From CAYYFX01 sp964471155 (lineage in GTDB: Bacteria; ARS69): a stretch of DNA of 61,902 nt. This document shows positions 49,880 through 58,975 of the stretch, piece after piece. Each line of letters starts with the position of its first letter. Position 1 is the stretch's first letter. The notes beneath the pieces are model-generated. The model saw nothing but the letters and a program-made list of their open reading frames with translations, did no database searches and had not been told where the DNA came from. Made by a program: the position numbers and the translations under genes. The stretch covers positions 1 through 61,902 of the forward strand of contig CAYYFX010000009.1 of the NCBI GenBank assembly GCA_964471155.1, in the 5' to 3' direction.

Positions 49880-50760
49880 CGAGAACCGGATCCCCGGGAA
49901 CCATCCCGGCACCCACGCGTCGCGGCAAGGTGCGGGACCTGTACGACCTCGGCGACCGCATGCTCCTGGTCGCGTCCGACCGCGTGTCGGCGTTCGACGT
50001 GATCCTGCCGCAGCCCATCCCGGACAAGGGGCGGCTGCTCACCGGCATCTCCGCGTACTGGTTCTCGCAGACCGACACCGTCGTGCCGAGCCACCTGCTC
50101 AGCACGCGCAGCGAGGACTTCCCGGAGCCGTTCCGGCACGCGCCGGATCTCGAGGGCCGCACCATGCTGGTGCGCAAGGCGGACCGCGTGGACATCGAGT
50201 GCGTCGTGCGCGGCTATCTCGCGGGCTCGGGGTGGAAGGAGTATCGCGAGACGGGCGCCGTGTCGGGGCACCCGCTTCCCGCCGGGCTGGTGAAGGGGGC
50301 GCGGCTGCCGGAGCCCCTGTTCACGCCGACCACGAAGGAGGACGAGGGCCACGACCGTCCGATCACGTTCGAGGAGATGTGCGACCTGGTCGGCGCGGAC
50401 CTGTCCACGCGCCTGCGGAACCTCTCGCTGGACGTGTACCGGCTCGGGCACCGGGTGGCGCAGGCGCGCGGTTTCCTCCTCGCGGACACGAAGTTCGAGT
50501 TCGGCTTCATCGACGGCCGGCTGCACCTGATCGACGAGGCGCTGACCCCGGACTCGTCGCGGTACTGGAGCGTGTCGCAGTACCGCGAGGGGGAGCCGCC
50601 GGAGAGCTGGGACAAGCAGGTCATTCGCGATTGGCTGGAGAGCCGGGACTGGGACAAGACCCCGCCGGCTCCGGATCTGCCCGCGGACATCATCCGCCGG
50701 GCGCGGGAGAGATACCTCGATGTCTACCGTGCAATCACCGGAAACGATCTCGGGCGCTGA
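49876..50760 (+). CDS. purC: Phosphoribosylaminoimidazole-succinocarboxamide synthase PurC
   Basis: ATP-dependent ligation of aspartate to CAIR, 294 aa, the longer SAICAR synthetase type (as in yeast, Bacteroidetes and actinobacteria) rather than the short E. coli form. RRGKVRDLYDLGDRMLLVASDRVSAFD is the N-terminal ATP-site block. IECVVRGYLAGSGWKEY, FTPTTKE and IDEALTPDSSRYW are the other family motifs. ATG overlaps the purN stop. The last 41 bp overlap purH. Confidence 0.95.
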   Translation: MTRTGSPGTIPAPTRRGKVRDLYDLGDRMLLVASDRVSAFDVILPQPIPDKGRLLTGISAYWFSQTDTVVPSHLLSTRSEDFPEPFRHAPDLEGRTMLVRKADRVDIECVVRGYLAGSGWKEYRETGAVSGHPLPAGLVKGARLPEPLFTPTTKEDEGHDRPITFEEMCDLVGADLSTRLRNLSLDVYRLGHRVAQARGFLLADTKFEFGFIDGRLHLIDEALTPDSSRYWSVSQYREGEPPESWDKQVIRDWLESRDWDKTPPAPDLPADIIRRARERYLDVYRAITGNDLGR

Positions 50761-52342
50761 CGCGCGGGGCGGCGTGCGCATCCGGCACGCGCTGCTCTCC
50801 GTGTACGACAAGACCGGCGTGGTGGAGTTGGCCCGCGCCATCGAGCGCTTCGGCGGCCGCGTGCTCGCGTCCGGGGGCACCGCCAAGGCGCTGGCGGAGG
50901 CCGGCGTGGACGTGCTCGCGGTGGAGGACTACACCGGACTCGCCGCGGGATGGGGCGGGCGCGTGAAGACGCTGCACCCGAAGATCCACGCGGGCATCCT
51001 CGCCCGGCGGGACGTGCCGGGCGACGTGCGGGAGCTGACCGACGCCGGCGCCGTGCCCATCGATCTCGTGTGCGTGAACCTGTACCCCTTCGAGGAGGCG
51101 GTCGCCCGCGGCGCCAGCCCCGAGGAGCGCACGGAGAAGATCGACGTCGGCGGTCCCACGATGCTGCGGGCCGCCGCGAAGAACTGGCGGCACGTGGTCG
51201 CGCTGTGCCACCCGGCGGACGTGGCGGACGTGGTGCGCGAGATGGACGCGAACGCGGGCACCGTGGGCGAGGCCACGCGCCGGCGGCTGGCCGCCCGCGT
51301 GTTCGAGCGCACGGCGTCGTACGACGCGGCGATCCACGAGGATCTCGCGCGGGAGGCGGCCGCTCCGGCCGCGTCCGCGGCGATGCCCGCGGACGTCCGC
51401 CTCGAGCTGCACCGCGTGGCGCCGCTGCGCTACGGGGAGAACCCGCACCAGGCGGCGGCGCTGTACGCGGAGGCGAACGTCGCCGAGGGCGCGCTCCCCG
51501 GCGGGTGGCGCAAGCTCGCGGGCGAGGAGCTGTCGTACAACAACTGGATCGACCTGGCGGCCGCGGCGGAGCTGGCCCTGGCCTTCGACGGCACGTCGTG
51601 CGCCATCATCAAGCACACGAACCCGTGCGGCACGGCGGTCGCCGCGTCGCAGGCGGCGGCCTGGGAGGCGGCGCTCGCCGCGGATCCGGTCTCCGCGTTC
51701 GGCGGGATCGCGGCGTTCAACCGCCCGGTGGAGGCGGACACCGCCGCGGCCCTCGCCAAGCTGTTCCTGGAGGTGGTGGTCGCGCCGGGGTTCACGGAGG
51801 GCGCCCTGGCCACGCTCCGCAAGAAGTCCCGGCTCCGCCTGGTCGAAGCGCCGGCCGGCGCGTTCCGCGCGCGCCGGCGCGAGTGGAAGGCGCTGCCCGG
51901 CGGCGTGTACCTCTGCCAGGAGGATCCCGGCCGCGCGGTCGCCACGCCGGAGTGGCGCGTGGCCTCGCAGCGTCCGCCGACGGCCGGGGAGCGCGCCGAT
52001 CTCGAGTTCGCGTGGACCGTGTGCGCGTCCGTGAAGTCGAACGCGATCGTGTTCGCGAAGGGCGGCCGGTCCCTCGCCGTGGGCGCGGGGCAGATGAGCC
52101 GCGTGGACTCCGTGCGCATCGCCGTGGAGAAGGCGCGCGAGCTCGGCCACGACCTGCGCGGATCCGTCCTCGCCTCGGACGCGTTCTTCCCGTTCCCCGA
52201 CGGCCCGCGACTCGCCCTGGAGGCGGGGGCGACGGCCATCGTGCAGCCGGGCGGATCGAAGCGGGACGACGATACGGTCGCCGCGGTGAACGAGAAGGGG
52301 GCCGCCATGATCCTGACCGGGCGGCGCGTCTTCCGGCACTGA
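50720..52342 (+). CDS. purH: Bifunctional AICAR transformylase/IMP cyclohydrolase PurH
   Basis: Last two steps of IMP synthesis, 540 aa. The N-terminal cyclohydrolase domain starts RIRHALLSVYDKTGVVELA and has RVKTLHPKIHAGIL. The C-terminal AICARFT domain begins RYGENPHQ, has IIKHTNPCGTA with the catalytic Lys-His pair, and ends DGPRLALEAGATAIVQPGGS. ATG at 50720 lies 41 bp inside purC, so the genes are tightly coupled. Length and motifs are complete. Confidence 0.96.
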   Translation: MSTVQSPETISGADARGGVRIRHALLSVYDKTGVVELARAIERFGGRVLASGGTAKALAEAGVDVLAVEDYTGLAAGWGGRVKTLHPKIHAGILARRDVPGDVRELTDAGAVPIDLVCVNLYPFEEAVARGASPEERTEKIDVGGPTMLRAAAKNWRHVVALCHPADVADVVREMDANAGTVGEATRRRLAARVFERTASYDAAIHEDLAREAAAPAASAAMPADVRLELHRVAPLRYGENPHQAAALYAEANVAEGALPGGWRKLAGEELSYNNWIDLAAAAELALAFDGTSCAIIKHTNPCGTAVAASQAAAWEAALAADPVSAFGGIAAFNRPVEADTAAALAKLFLEVVVAPGFTEGALATLRKKSRLRLVEAPAGAFRARRREWKALPGGVYLCQEDPGRAVATPEWRVASQRPPTAGERADLEFAWTVCASVKSNAIVFAKGGRSLAVGAGQMSRVDSVRIAVEKARELGHDLRGSVLASDAFFPFPDGPRLALEAGATAIVQPGGSKRDDDTVAAVNEKGAAMILTGRRVFRH

Positions 52343-52343
52343 C

Positions 52344-52367
52344 GGGCGGCACGGCCGGGCGGCACGG
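52344..52367. repeat. Tandem 11-bp direct repeat
   Basis: GGGCGGCACGG at 52344-52354 and again at 52357-52367 (13-bp period), just after the purH stop and before the transglycosylase gene. It may be a protein-binding site or chance in GC-rich sequence. Confidence 0.4.
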
Positions 52368-52414
52368 ACCGTCGCCCGCTTGACCGCCGGCGGGGGACCG
52401 CCGATGTTGACGGG

Positions 52415-54760
52415 ATGATCCGCCGTGTCCGCCGCGCCGCGGCGTTCCTTCCGGGGCTCGCGTGCGCGGCGGCAACGTCCGCCGCGGCGCTCTCCCCGTT
52501 GCCCGATCCCGGGCGCACCGGGGCGCCGGAGGATCTCGCCGCGCTGGCCGCGGCCGGCCTGCATGGCGCCGCCGAACAGGGGTATCGGCGCGCCCTGGCC
52601 GACGGCGACTCCACCGCGCGCGCGCCCCTGCTCTGCCTCCTTCTCGCCGCCGGACGCGCTCCGGAAGCCGAGCGGCTGCTGGCCGGCTGGGGCGGCGCGA
52701 CGTCGCTGGGCGGCGAGGCGCCGCTCTTTCTCGCCGCGAGGCTGCACGAGGCCGCGGGGCTTCCGGCGGAAGCCCTGGGCGCGTACCTCGCCTCGGCCGC
52801 GGGGGAGCCCCTCCTCGCGGACCACGCGGCGTACCGCGCCGGACTGGTCCTGGAGTCGCTCGACCGCGCCGAGGATGCGGTGGCGCAGTTCGAGGCCGCC
52901 GCCGCGGCCGCGCGCGGCCCCCGGCTCGGGGCCATCGGCGCGTTCCGGGGCGCGGGGCTGGCGGCGGCGCGCGGGGATCTCGCCCGGGCGCAGGCGCTGC
53001 TGGACCGCGTGCCGCCGCGGTCCGCGGTGGCGCGCGCCGACCTCCACGAGCTGCAGGCGCGGGTCGCGCGCGCGGCGGCGGACTCCGCCGCGGAGTCGGC
53101 CGCGTTGCGCGCCCTGCTGGAGGCCGCCCCCGCATCGGACGCCGCGTTGCGCGCCACGGAGCGCCTCGCGGAGCTGGCGCCGCCGGGCCCGGACGATCGG
53201 CTGGAGTTCGCGAAGGTCGCGATGGCCGGGCGGGCGTACGCCCGCGCGGCGGAGCATCTCCGCGCGCTCCTCGCGCGGCGGCCGGGCGGCGCCGATCCCG
53301 TGCGCGAGGGCGAGGCGCGGTTGCTGCTGGGCCGCGTGGCGATGGCACGGCGCGAGTACACGGCGGCGCGCGCCGAGTTCGCGCGCCTTCCGGACGGCGC
53401 GCGCCGCGCGGATCGCGAAGCCGCGACGCTCGACGCCGCGCGCTGCCTGTGGCGTCTCGGCCAGATCGACGCGTGCCTCGCGGAGTACGACGCCATCGCG
53501 ACGGGCGCCTTCGCGGACTCCGTGCGCGCGCTGGCCGAGTTCGAGGCGGCCCGCGAGGCCCGCGACGACGACCGCCACGCGGAGGCGGCCCGGCGCTTCG
53601 CCGCGTTCCGGCGTGCGCGCCCTGCCCACGAGCTCGCGGACGACGCGGCGTGGTTCGAGGGGCTCGCGCGGGCGAAGGCGGGCGACACGACGGGAGCGCT
53701 CGCGGCCCTGCTCGCGCTGCGCGAGACCTATCCGCGATCCGACCGGCGCGAGGAGGCGGCGTTCTGGTCCGCGCGCGCCCATGTCGACGCGGGAGACCGG
53801 GACACGGCCTGCCACGAGCTGGCGTTCGTTCGCGCCGAGTACCCGGACGGGTACTGGGCCCAGCGTGCGCTCGCGCTCGCGACGGAGCTGGGCTGCGGCC
53901 CGGATCCGGCCGGCGCGCCGCCCGCGGAGCGCGACGCGGCGGACTGGGTCCGGCAGGAGCTCGGCGGGACCGCGGCGGACGCGGCGCACCTCGCGGCGAT
54001 CACGGCGTCCGAACCGTTCCGGCGCGCGCGCGCCCTCGCCGCGCTCGGGCTGCGCGACGAGGCGGAGGCGGAGCTGGAGGGGTTGCGCCACACCGTCGCG
54101 CGCGATCCGGCGCGGCTGCTGCTGCTCGGCGAGGCGGCGCGGGTCATCGGCGTGCCGCGCGAGGGCATGCGCGCCGCCGCGTCGCTGAAGTCGCGGGCGG
54201 GCGCCGACGTGCTGCCGGGCACGCTGCCGCCGTCGGTCGCGCGGCTGCTGTACCCGGTGACGCACCTGGACAGCGTGCGCCGCTGGGCCGCGGAGAACGA
54301 CCTGGACCCGCTCTTCGTGTACGCCGTGATGCGCGAGGAGAGCTGGATGGACGCCTCCGCGGTGTCCGGTGCGGGCGCGCGCGGCCTGCTGCAGATCATG
54401 CCGTCCACGGGCTACGATCTCGCCGTGCGCTCGGGGCTGCGCGGGTTCTCCGCGGCGGACCTGTTCGTGCCCGAGGTGAACGTGCGGCTCGGGACGCGCT
54501 ACCTGCGGGAGCTGCTGGACGACCTGGACGGGGAGCCGCTGCTGGCCCTGGCGGCGTACAACGCGGGCAAGCGGAACGCCCTGCGCTGGCGATCGGACGG
54601 GGAGGGCTTCGATCCGGACCGCTACGTGTCCGGCATCACGTACCGCGAGACGCACGGGTACGTCCAGAAGGTGCTGCGCACGTGGGCGATCTACCGGGCG
54701 CTGTGGTCGGACACGATCGAGCGGCTGCCGCCGCCGGGAGGGGAACCGCATGAGGGATGA
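52415..54760 (+). CDS. Soluble lytic murein transglycosylase (Slt-like) with TPR-type repeats
   Basis: 781 aa, exported (Arg-rich start then hydrophobic FLPGLACAAATSAAALS). Residues about 40-590 are Ala-rich helical TPR-like repeats. The SLT domain is at about 625-760 with VYAVMREESWMDASAVSGAGARGLLQIMP, catalytic Glu642 of the E-S pair, and LLALAAYNAGKRNALRW. It cleaves peptidoglycan glycan strands to 1,6-anhydro products in the periplasm. The architecture equals Slt70. The 3' end overlaps the next gene by 11 bp. Confidence 0.9.
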   Translation: MIRRVRRAAAFLPGLACAAATSAAALSPLPDPGRTGAPEDLAALAAAGLHGAAEQGYRRALADGDSTARAPLLCLLLAAGRAPEAERLLAGWGGATSLGGEAPLFLAARLHEAAGLPAEALGAYLASAAGEPLLADHAAYRAGLVLESLDRAEDAVAQFEAAAAAARGPRLGAIGAFRGAGLAAARGDLARAQALLDRVPPRSAVARADLHELQARVARAAADSAAESAALRALLEAAPASDAALRATERLAELAPPGPDDRLEFAKVAMAGRAYARAAEHLRALLARRPGGADPVREGEARLLLGRVAMARREYTAARAEFARLPDGARRADREAATLDAARCLWRLGQIDACLAEYDAIATGAFADSVRALAEFEAAREARDDDRHAEAARRFAAFRRARPAHELADDAAWFEGLARAKAGDTTGALAALLALRETYPRSDRREEAAFWSARAHVDAGDRDTACHELAFVRAEYPDGYWAQRALALATELGCGPDPAGAPPAERDAADWVRQELGGTAADAAHLAAITASEPFRRARALAALGLRDEAEAELEGLRHTVARDPARLLLLGEAARVIGVPREGMRAAASLKSRAGADVLPGTLPPSVARLLYPVTHLDSVRRWAAENDLDPLFVYAVMREESWMDASAVSGAGARGLLQIMPSTGYDLAVRSGLRGFSAADLFVPEVNVRLGTRYLRELLDDLDGEPLLALAAYNAGKRNALRWRSDGEGFDPDRYVSGITYRETHGYVQKVLRTWAIYRALWSDTIERLPPPGGEPHEG

Positions 54761-56102
54761 CCCCGCGGGCTTCCGGCGCCTCGCGCTGGCGGGCGTGGCG
54801 CTCGCGTCCCTGGGCGCGGGCCCGTCCGTGCCGCCGGCCGCGGCGGCGGACGGCGACGCCGCCACGCTCGTGCCGCCGCCGGCCGCCCACACGTTCGGGT
54901 TCCGTCGCGTGACGCGCCGCGAGCTGGCACTCGTGATGCCGGGAACGTCGCTCGTGTCCCCCGGCGGCGTGGCGGTCACCCGCCTCGCGTCGACGGACGA
55001 CGCGGGGACGCGCGACGACGACGACGAGGTCACGGTCGTGGCCGCCGACACCGGCGGCAACGCGATCTTCACGTCGTTCGGGCTGACCCGGGCCGCGCGC
55101 TGGGACGGGAAGGGCACGGCGGTCGGCCCGCTGTCCGCGCCGGCCGACGTGGCCCTGGACCGTGCCGGGCTGCTCGCCGTGTCGGACACCGGCAACCGCC
55201 GCGTGGTGATCCTGCGGCACGACGGGAAGAGCCTCACGCCGCTCCGCGCGCACGAGGGCTTCGGCGAGCCGCTCGGGATCGCCGCGGACGGCGCCGGCGG
55301 GTTCCTCGTGTGCGACCGCGCGGCGGATGCGGTGGTCCGCCTCGACGCGGAGACCGGACGGCGGACGACCTTCGGACTGGAGGCGGCGTTCTCGCGGCCG
55401 GTGGACGTCGCGACGGTGGCGGAGGGCGATCGGCTCGCCGCGGGGCACAAGCGCACGGTGGTCGTGGCGGACCGCGACGGGCGCCGGCTGCGCTCGTTCG
55501 ATCCGGCCGGCGCCCTGCGCGCCGCGCGCGACGCCGGGACGCTCGCCGCCGCCGCCGCGTCGTTCGACGACGTCGACATCGACTACCACGGCAACGTCTT
55601 CGCGGTCGACCGGAAGGCGAACCGGATCCACAAGCTGCGCGAGGACCTGTTCCCGCTGGACACGTTCGGGACGCGGGGGACCTCGCCGGGGCAGTTCCTC
55701 GGGCCGCGCGGCATCGCTATCCACCGGCGCTTCGGCCAGGTGTTCGTCACCGAGGAGGACGGCGGCCAGTACCTGTGGATCGGGACCGACGTGCGGGACG
55801 CGCGCGCGCGGAACGAGGACGGCGGCATCCGGCTGGATTACCTGCTCACGGAGGAGTCGCTGGTGGAGGTGCGCGTGCTGGACGCCCGCGGCGGCACGGT
55901 CGCGCGACTGGTGGAGGAGGCGCGGCAGGGCGCGGGCCCGCACGCCGGGTTCTGGGATGGCACGAACGCGGAGGGGGCGCGCGTGGCCGCGGGCACGTAC
56001 ACGATCGACATCGCGGCGCGCGCGACCTACGCGTCCCGCTCGTCGTTCGAGCGCCGCCGGCAGATCACGGTCCGGCTGCCCGCGGCGGGCGCGCGGCCGT
56101 GA
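54750..56102 (+). CDS. Exported NHL/six-bladed beta-propeller protein with FlgD-like C-terminal domain
   Basis: 450 aa. N-terminal hydrophobic region (about 10-34) suggests export. NHL-type propeller repeats (ADVALDRAGLLAVSDTGNRRVVIL, GIAADGAGGFLVCDRAADAVV, IDYHGNVFAVDRKANRIHKL, GIAIHRRFGQVFVTEEDGGQY) cover about 125-345. From about 360 a FlgD Ig-like fold follows (VEVRVLDARGGTVARL...GFWDGTNAEGARVAAGTYTI), as in the protein at 45592. Probably cell-surface or periplasmic. Coupled to the transglycosylase gene in front and the kinase-like gene behind. Confidence 0.78.
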   Translation: MRDDPAGFRRLALAGVALASLGAGPSVPPAAAADGDAATLVPPPAAHTFGFRRVTRRELALVMPGTSLVSPGGVAVTRLASTDDAGTRDDDDEVTVVAADTGGNAIFTSFGLTRAARWDGKGTAVGPLSAPADVALDRAGLLAVSDTGNRRVVILRHDGKSLTPLRAHEGFGEPLGIAADGAGGFLVCDRAADAVVRLDAETGRRTTFGLEAAFSRPVDVATVAEGDRLAAGHKRTVVVADRDGRRLRSFDPAGALRAARDAGTLAAAAASFDDVDIDYHGNVFAVDRKANRIHKLREDLFPLDTFGTRGTSPGQFLGPRGIAIHRRFGQVFVTEEDGGQYLWIGTDVRDARARNEDGGIRLDYLLTEESLVEVRVLDARGGTVARLVEEARQGAGPHAGFWDGTNAEGARVAAGTYTIDIAARATYASRSSFERRRQITVRLPAAGARP

Positions 56103-56824
56103 AGCCGCCGCGGCTGGACTTCCGCGAGCTGGAGCGGGAGATCCAGGAGGCGGCGGCCCGCGCGCGCGTGGACGCACAGGACGTGGCCGACCGCCTCCGC
56201 GTCGATGCGGGGGCGGTGGCCGAGCGGCTGCGCCAGGAGGCGCAGGCCGCGGGGCGGCGCGTGCGCCGCGAGGCCCCGCGCAAGGCCATCCATCTGGCGT
56301 CCCTCGTGATCCCGCTGGGCATCCTGCACCTGCCGATGGACGCGGTGCGCCGCGCGCTCGCGCTCGCGGCGGTGGCGCTGCTGGTCGTCGACCTGGCGAA
56401 GATCCACCAGCCGCGGGCGCGCTCGCTCTTCGTGACGTTCTTCGGTCCGCTCATCCGCCGGCACGAGCACACCGGCATCACGGGATCCACGTACATGCTC
56501 GTGAGCGCGCTGCTGGCCACCTACCTCTTCCCGGCGACGGAGGCCGCCTGCGCGCTGGTCTTCCTCGTCCTCGGGGACACGATGGCCGCGATCGTCGGCA
56601 TGGCCTGGGGGCGGACGCCGCTCTTCGGGAAGTCCCTCGAGGGCTTCCTCGCCGGGTTCGCCGCGTCGCTCGCGGGCGGCCTCCTCCTCGTGCCGGAGCT
56701 GCCGGTGCTGGCGGTCACGCTCGGGGCCCTCGCCGCCGCTCTCGTGGAGGTGCTGCCGATCCCCGTGGACGACAACTTCCGGATCCCCCTCGTCGCCGGG
56801 CTGGTGCTACATTGGGCCGCGTGA
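56099..56824 (+). CDS. Dolichol-kinase/CTP-dependent polyprenol-kinase-like membrane protein
   Basis: 241 aa, GTG start. A charged coiled-coil-like N-terminus (about 8-58, rich in Glu, Arg, Ala with heptad spacing) precedes six or so hydrophobic helices. RKAIHLASLVIPLGILHLP, HTGITGSTYML, LGDTMAAIVGMAWGRTPLFG and KSLEGFLAGFAASLAGG match the SEC59/phosphatidate-cytidylyltransferase superfamily seen in dolichol, phytol and polyprenol kinases. It may phosphorylate polyprenol for lipid carrier supply, or be a CdsA relative. The N-terminal coiled coil is not part of the family. GTGA overlap upstream. Confidence 0.72.
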   Translation: MKPPRLDFRELEREIQEAAARARVDAQDVADRLRVDAGAVAERLRQEAQAAGRRVRREAPRKAIHLASLVIPLGILHLPMDAVRRALALAAVALLVVDLAKIHQPRARSLFVTFFGPLIRRHEHTGITGSTYMLVSALLATYLFPATEAACALVFLVLGDTMAAIVGMAWGRTPLFGKSLEGFLAGFAASLAGGLLLVPELPVLAVTLGALAAALVEVLPIPVDDNFRIPLVAGLVLHWAA

Positions 56825-56852
56825 CGGGACCGGGGAGGCGGAGGTGGAGCCC

Positions 56853-58740
56853 ATGGGCAGCGCGCGTGCGGTCATCGAGTCGGGGCCGGAGTCGGCCCGC
56901 TTCCACATCCATTCCGAGCAGGGCCGCGGGCGCGGGGCGCTGACCACGCTGCTCGCCGTGCCGCGCGAGGGCGATGCGCTCAGCGTCGCGCTGCGCGACC
57001 TGCACGATCCCGGCGGTCCGGCGGACCTGGACACCCGGCTCGGCCGCCTCGCCGCGTCCGCGCCGGACGGCACCGCGTTCCTCGTGGCGCTCGACGATCT
57101 CGCGTGGGTGTTCCCGTCGGCCGCGGTGACGTGCCGGCGCCTGCGCGGGCGGGACGTGGAGACGCTGGCGGAGCCGCAGGTGGTGCGCCTCGCGCCGGGC
57201 GACCGGATCGAGTTGGCCGACGCCGAGGGCCTGCTCGGCCGGCTCACCGCGGAGCCGCCCGCCGTCGCCGCGCCCGCGCCGGCCCGGGTTGCCGCCGCGC
57301 CGGCCGAAGCGGCGGAGTCCGTCGCCGTGCCGCGCCGGCGGCTTCCGGTGCGCCGCATCGCCACGGTCGGCGCCGCCTTCGCGGGAGCGGCCGCGCTCGC
57401 GACGGCGTTCTTCGCGCTGTCCCCGCGCCCGCCCGCCGACCGGACCGACGCCTCGGTGGCGCCGTCGCTGGAGGACCGCATGGTCGCGCTGCTGACGGGC
57501 GGCTCCGACCGGCCGTCCCCGGCGCCGGCGGACTCCGGCGCGGCGCGCGACCCGGCTGCGGCCGGCGAGGGCGAACCCGCCGCCGAGCCGGCGCCGTCCG
57601 CCCCGGCGGCGCCGGCGCCCGCCGCCGCGGACGAGGCGGCGCTCGCGACCTCCGGGGTCGATCCCGACCTCCCCCCCCTCGACCCCGCGGCCCCCCGCNN
57701 NNNNNNNNGGGGGGGCGCGCCCACCGTGGGGGGTTCAACCGGACCCCCCCGTGTTCCCCCCCGCGGCCCCGCGCCCGGCGCCGTGGGAGTTCCGCGCGGG
57801 CGGGCCGATCACGTCGTCGCCGTTCCTCGGCGCGGGGCACGTGCTGTTCGGCAGCCGCGACGGCAACCTGTACTGCCTGGACGCGGCCACCGGCGACCTC
57901 CGGTGGACGCGCGCCGCCGGCTCCGGCGTGGGCTCCTCGCCCTGGGAGCAGGACGGCCTGTGCTTCGTGGGCACCTACGGCGGGGACGTGCTCGCGGTGG
58001 ACGCCGCGTCCGGCGACGTGGTGTGGCGCGCGCGCACGGGCGGTCGCGTGGTGGCCAGTCCGGTGCTCGCGAACGGCGCGGTGGTGATCGGCTCGTACGA
58101 TGCGCGCGTCCACGCCTTCGAGCGGGAGACGGGGGAGAAGCGCTGGTCGATCGCGACGGGCGGCGCGGTCCGCGCCTCCGCCGAGCCGCTCGGGGACGAC
58201 GCCGTGGTGGTCGGCTCCCTGGACGGCGTGCTGCACTGCCTCGACGTCCGCGACGGGACCACGCGCTGGCGGCACCGCGGCGCCTCGTCGATCCTGGCGC
58301 CGGCCGCCGTGGACGCCGCGGGCAAGCGCGTATACGTGGGCACGCAGGACGGCACGCTGCGCTGCCTCGACGCCGCGGACGGGAAGTCCCTCTGGACGGC
58401 GTCGCTCGGCGCGGACGTGAACGCGAAGCCCCGGCTCGCGGCCGGGCTCGTGCTCGCGGGCACCGGACGGGGACGGCTCGTCGCGCTGGACGCCGGGAGC
58501 GGCGAGGTCCGCTGGGAGGTCCAGGCCGCGCGGGGCTTCGACACGACCCCGCTGGTCCTGGACGACCTCGTGGTGGCGCCGTCCGCGGACGGAACGCTCC
58601 ACTTCCTGGACGTGCGTACCGGGGAGGTCCGGGAGCGCCGGCGCCTGCCGTCCGAGATCTTCACCTCGCCGGCCGCGGGGGAGGGGCTCCTGTACGTGGG
58701 CACGCTGCGGGGCACGTTCCACGCCCTGGACCTGCCCTGA
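56853..58740 (+). CDS. Membrane-anchored PQQ-repeat (BamB-like) beta-propeller protein, interrupted by an assembly gap
   Basis: About 626 aa if the 10-N gap (57699-57708) stands for a multiple of three. Residues about 1-135 form an unassigned N-terminal domain. A transmembrane helix (ATVGAAFAGAAALATAFFALS, about 171-191) and a Pro/Ala/Glu linker follow. After the gap come about eight PQQ-type blades of form G-x-L-x-C-L-D-A-A-T-G-x-x-x-W ending at 58740. The frame changes from 0 to 1 across the gap as written. ATG at 56853 has GGAGGT 7 bp upstream; GTG at 56844 is an alternative. BamB-like propellers act in outer-membrane protein assembly, but this one is not a lipoprotein. Confidence 0.75.
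57699..57708. other. Assembly gap (10 N) in the PQQ-repeat gene
   Basis: Undetermined bases flanked by C and G homopolymers. Both flanks end on codon boundaries, but the frames differ by one, so the true gap length should be a multiple of three. Confidence 0.95.
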
Positions 58741-58975
58741 CGGGGCTCCGGCGCCGGCCGGAGTGGTCGCGGCCCGCCTTGACAGGCCTTCGCGGCGGGC
58801 CCTAGGCTCCTTCGCTCCGAACGCCGCTCGCCGCGCGGGAGATCCCGCGGGAGGTGCGCCGGACGGGCCCGGGCGACCGGTCCAGGCGCCCCGGGCTTGA
58901 CGCGGTCGGATCCCGCCCGTTTCTTCCGGTTCGCGTTTCGCGGCCCGGATCCCTGGTCCGGCCCTTACCCGGGGG
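58741..58975 (+). promoter_or_regulatory. secA upstream region with inverted-repeat promoter
   Basis: 235 bp without a gene. TTGACA (58779-58784), 18-bp spacer, TAGGCT (58803-58808). The -35 and half of the spacer lie between the arms GGCCCGCC (58771-58778) and GGCGGGCC (58794-58801). A CTCCGG/CCGGAG hairpin (58746-58751, 58758-58763) near the PQQ-gene stop could be a terminator. The leader before secA would be about 160 nt. I see no convincing SecM-like peptide in it. A second TTGACG at 58897 lacks a -10. Confidence 0.5.

Noticed and set aside
52380..52408. Promoter TTGACC before the transglycosylase gene
   Set aside because: No acceptable -10 at 16-18 bp.
50735..55579. Long minus-strand open frame opposite purH, the transglycosylase and the NHL protein
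   Set aside because: Same GC-bias artefact. All three plus-strand genes have clear family motifs.
57600..57800. Split of the PQQ-repeat gene into two genes or a natural frameshift
   Set aside because: The frame change coincides exactly with the N gap and disappears if the gap length is a multiple of three.
58897..58925. Second secA promoter TTGACG
   Set aside because: The sequence 17 bp downstream (TTTCTT) does not resemble a -10.
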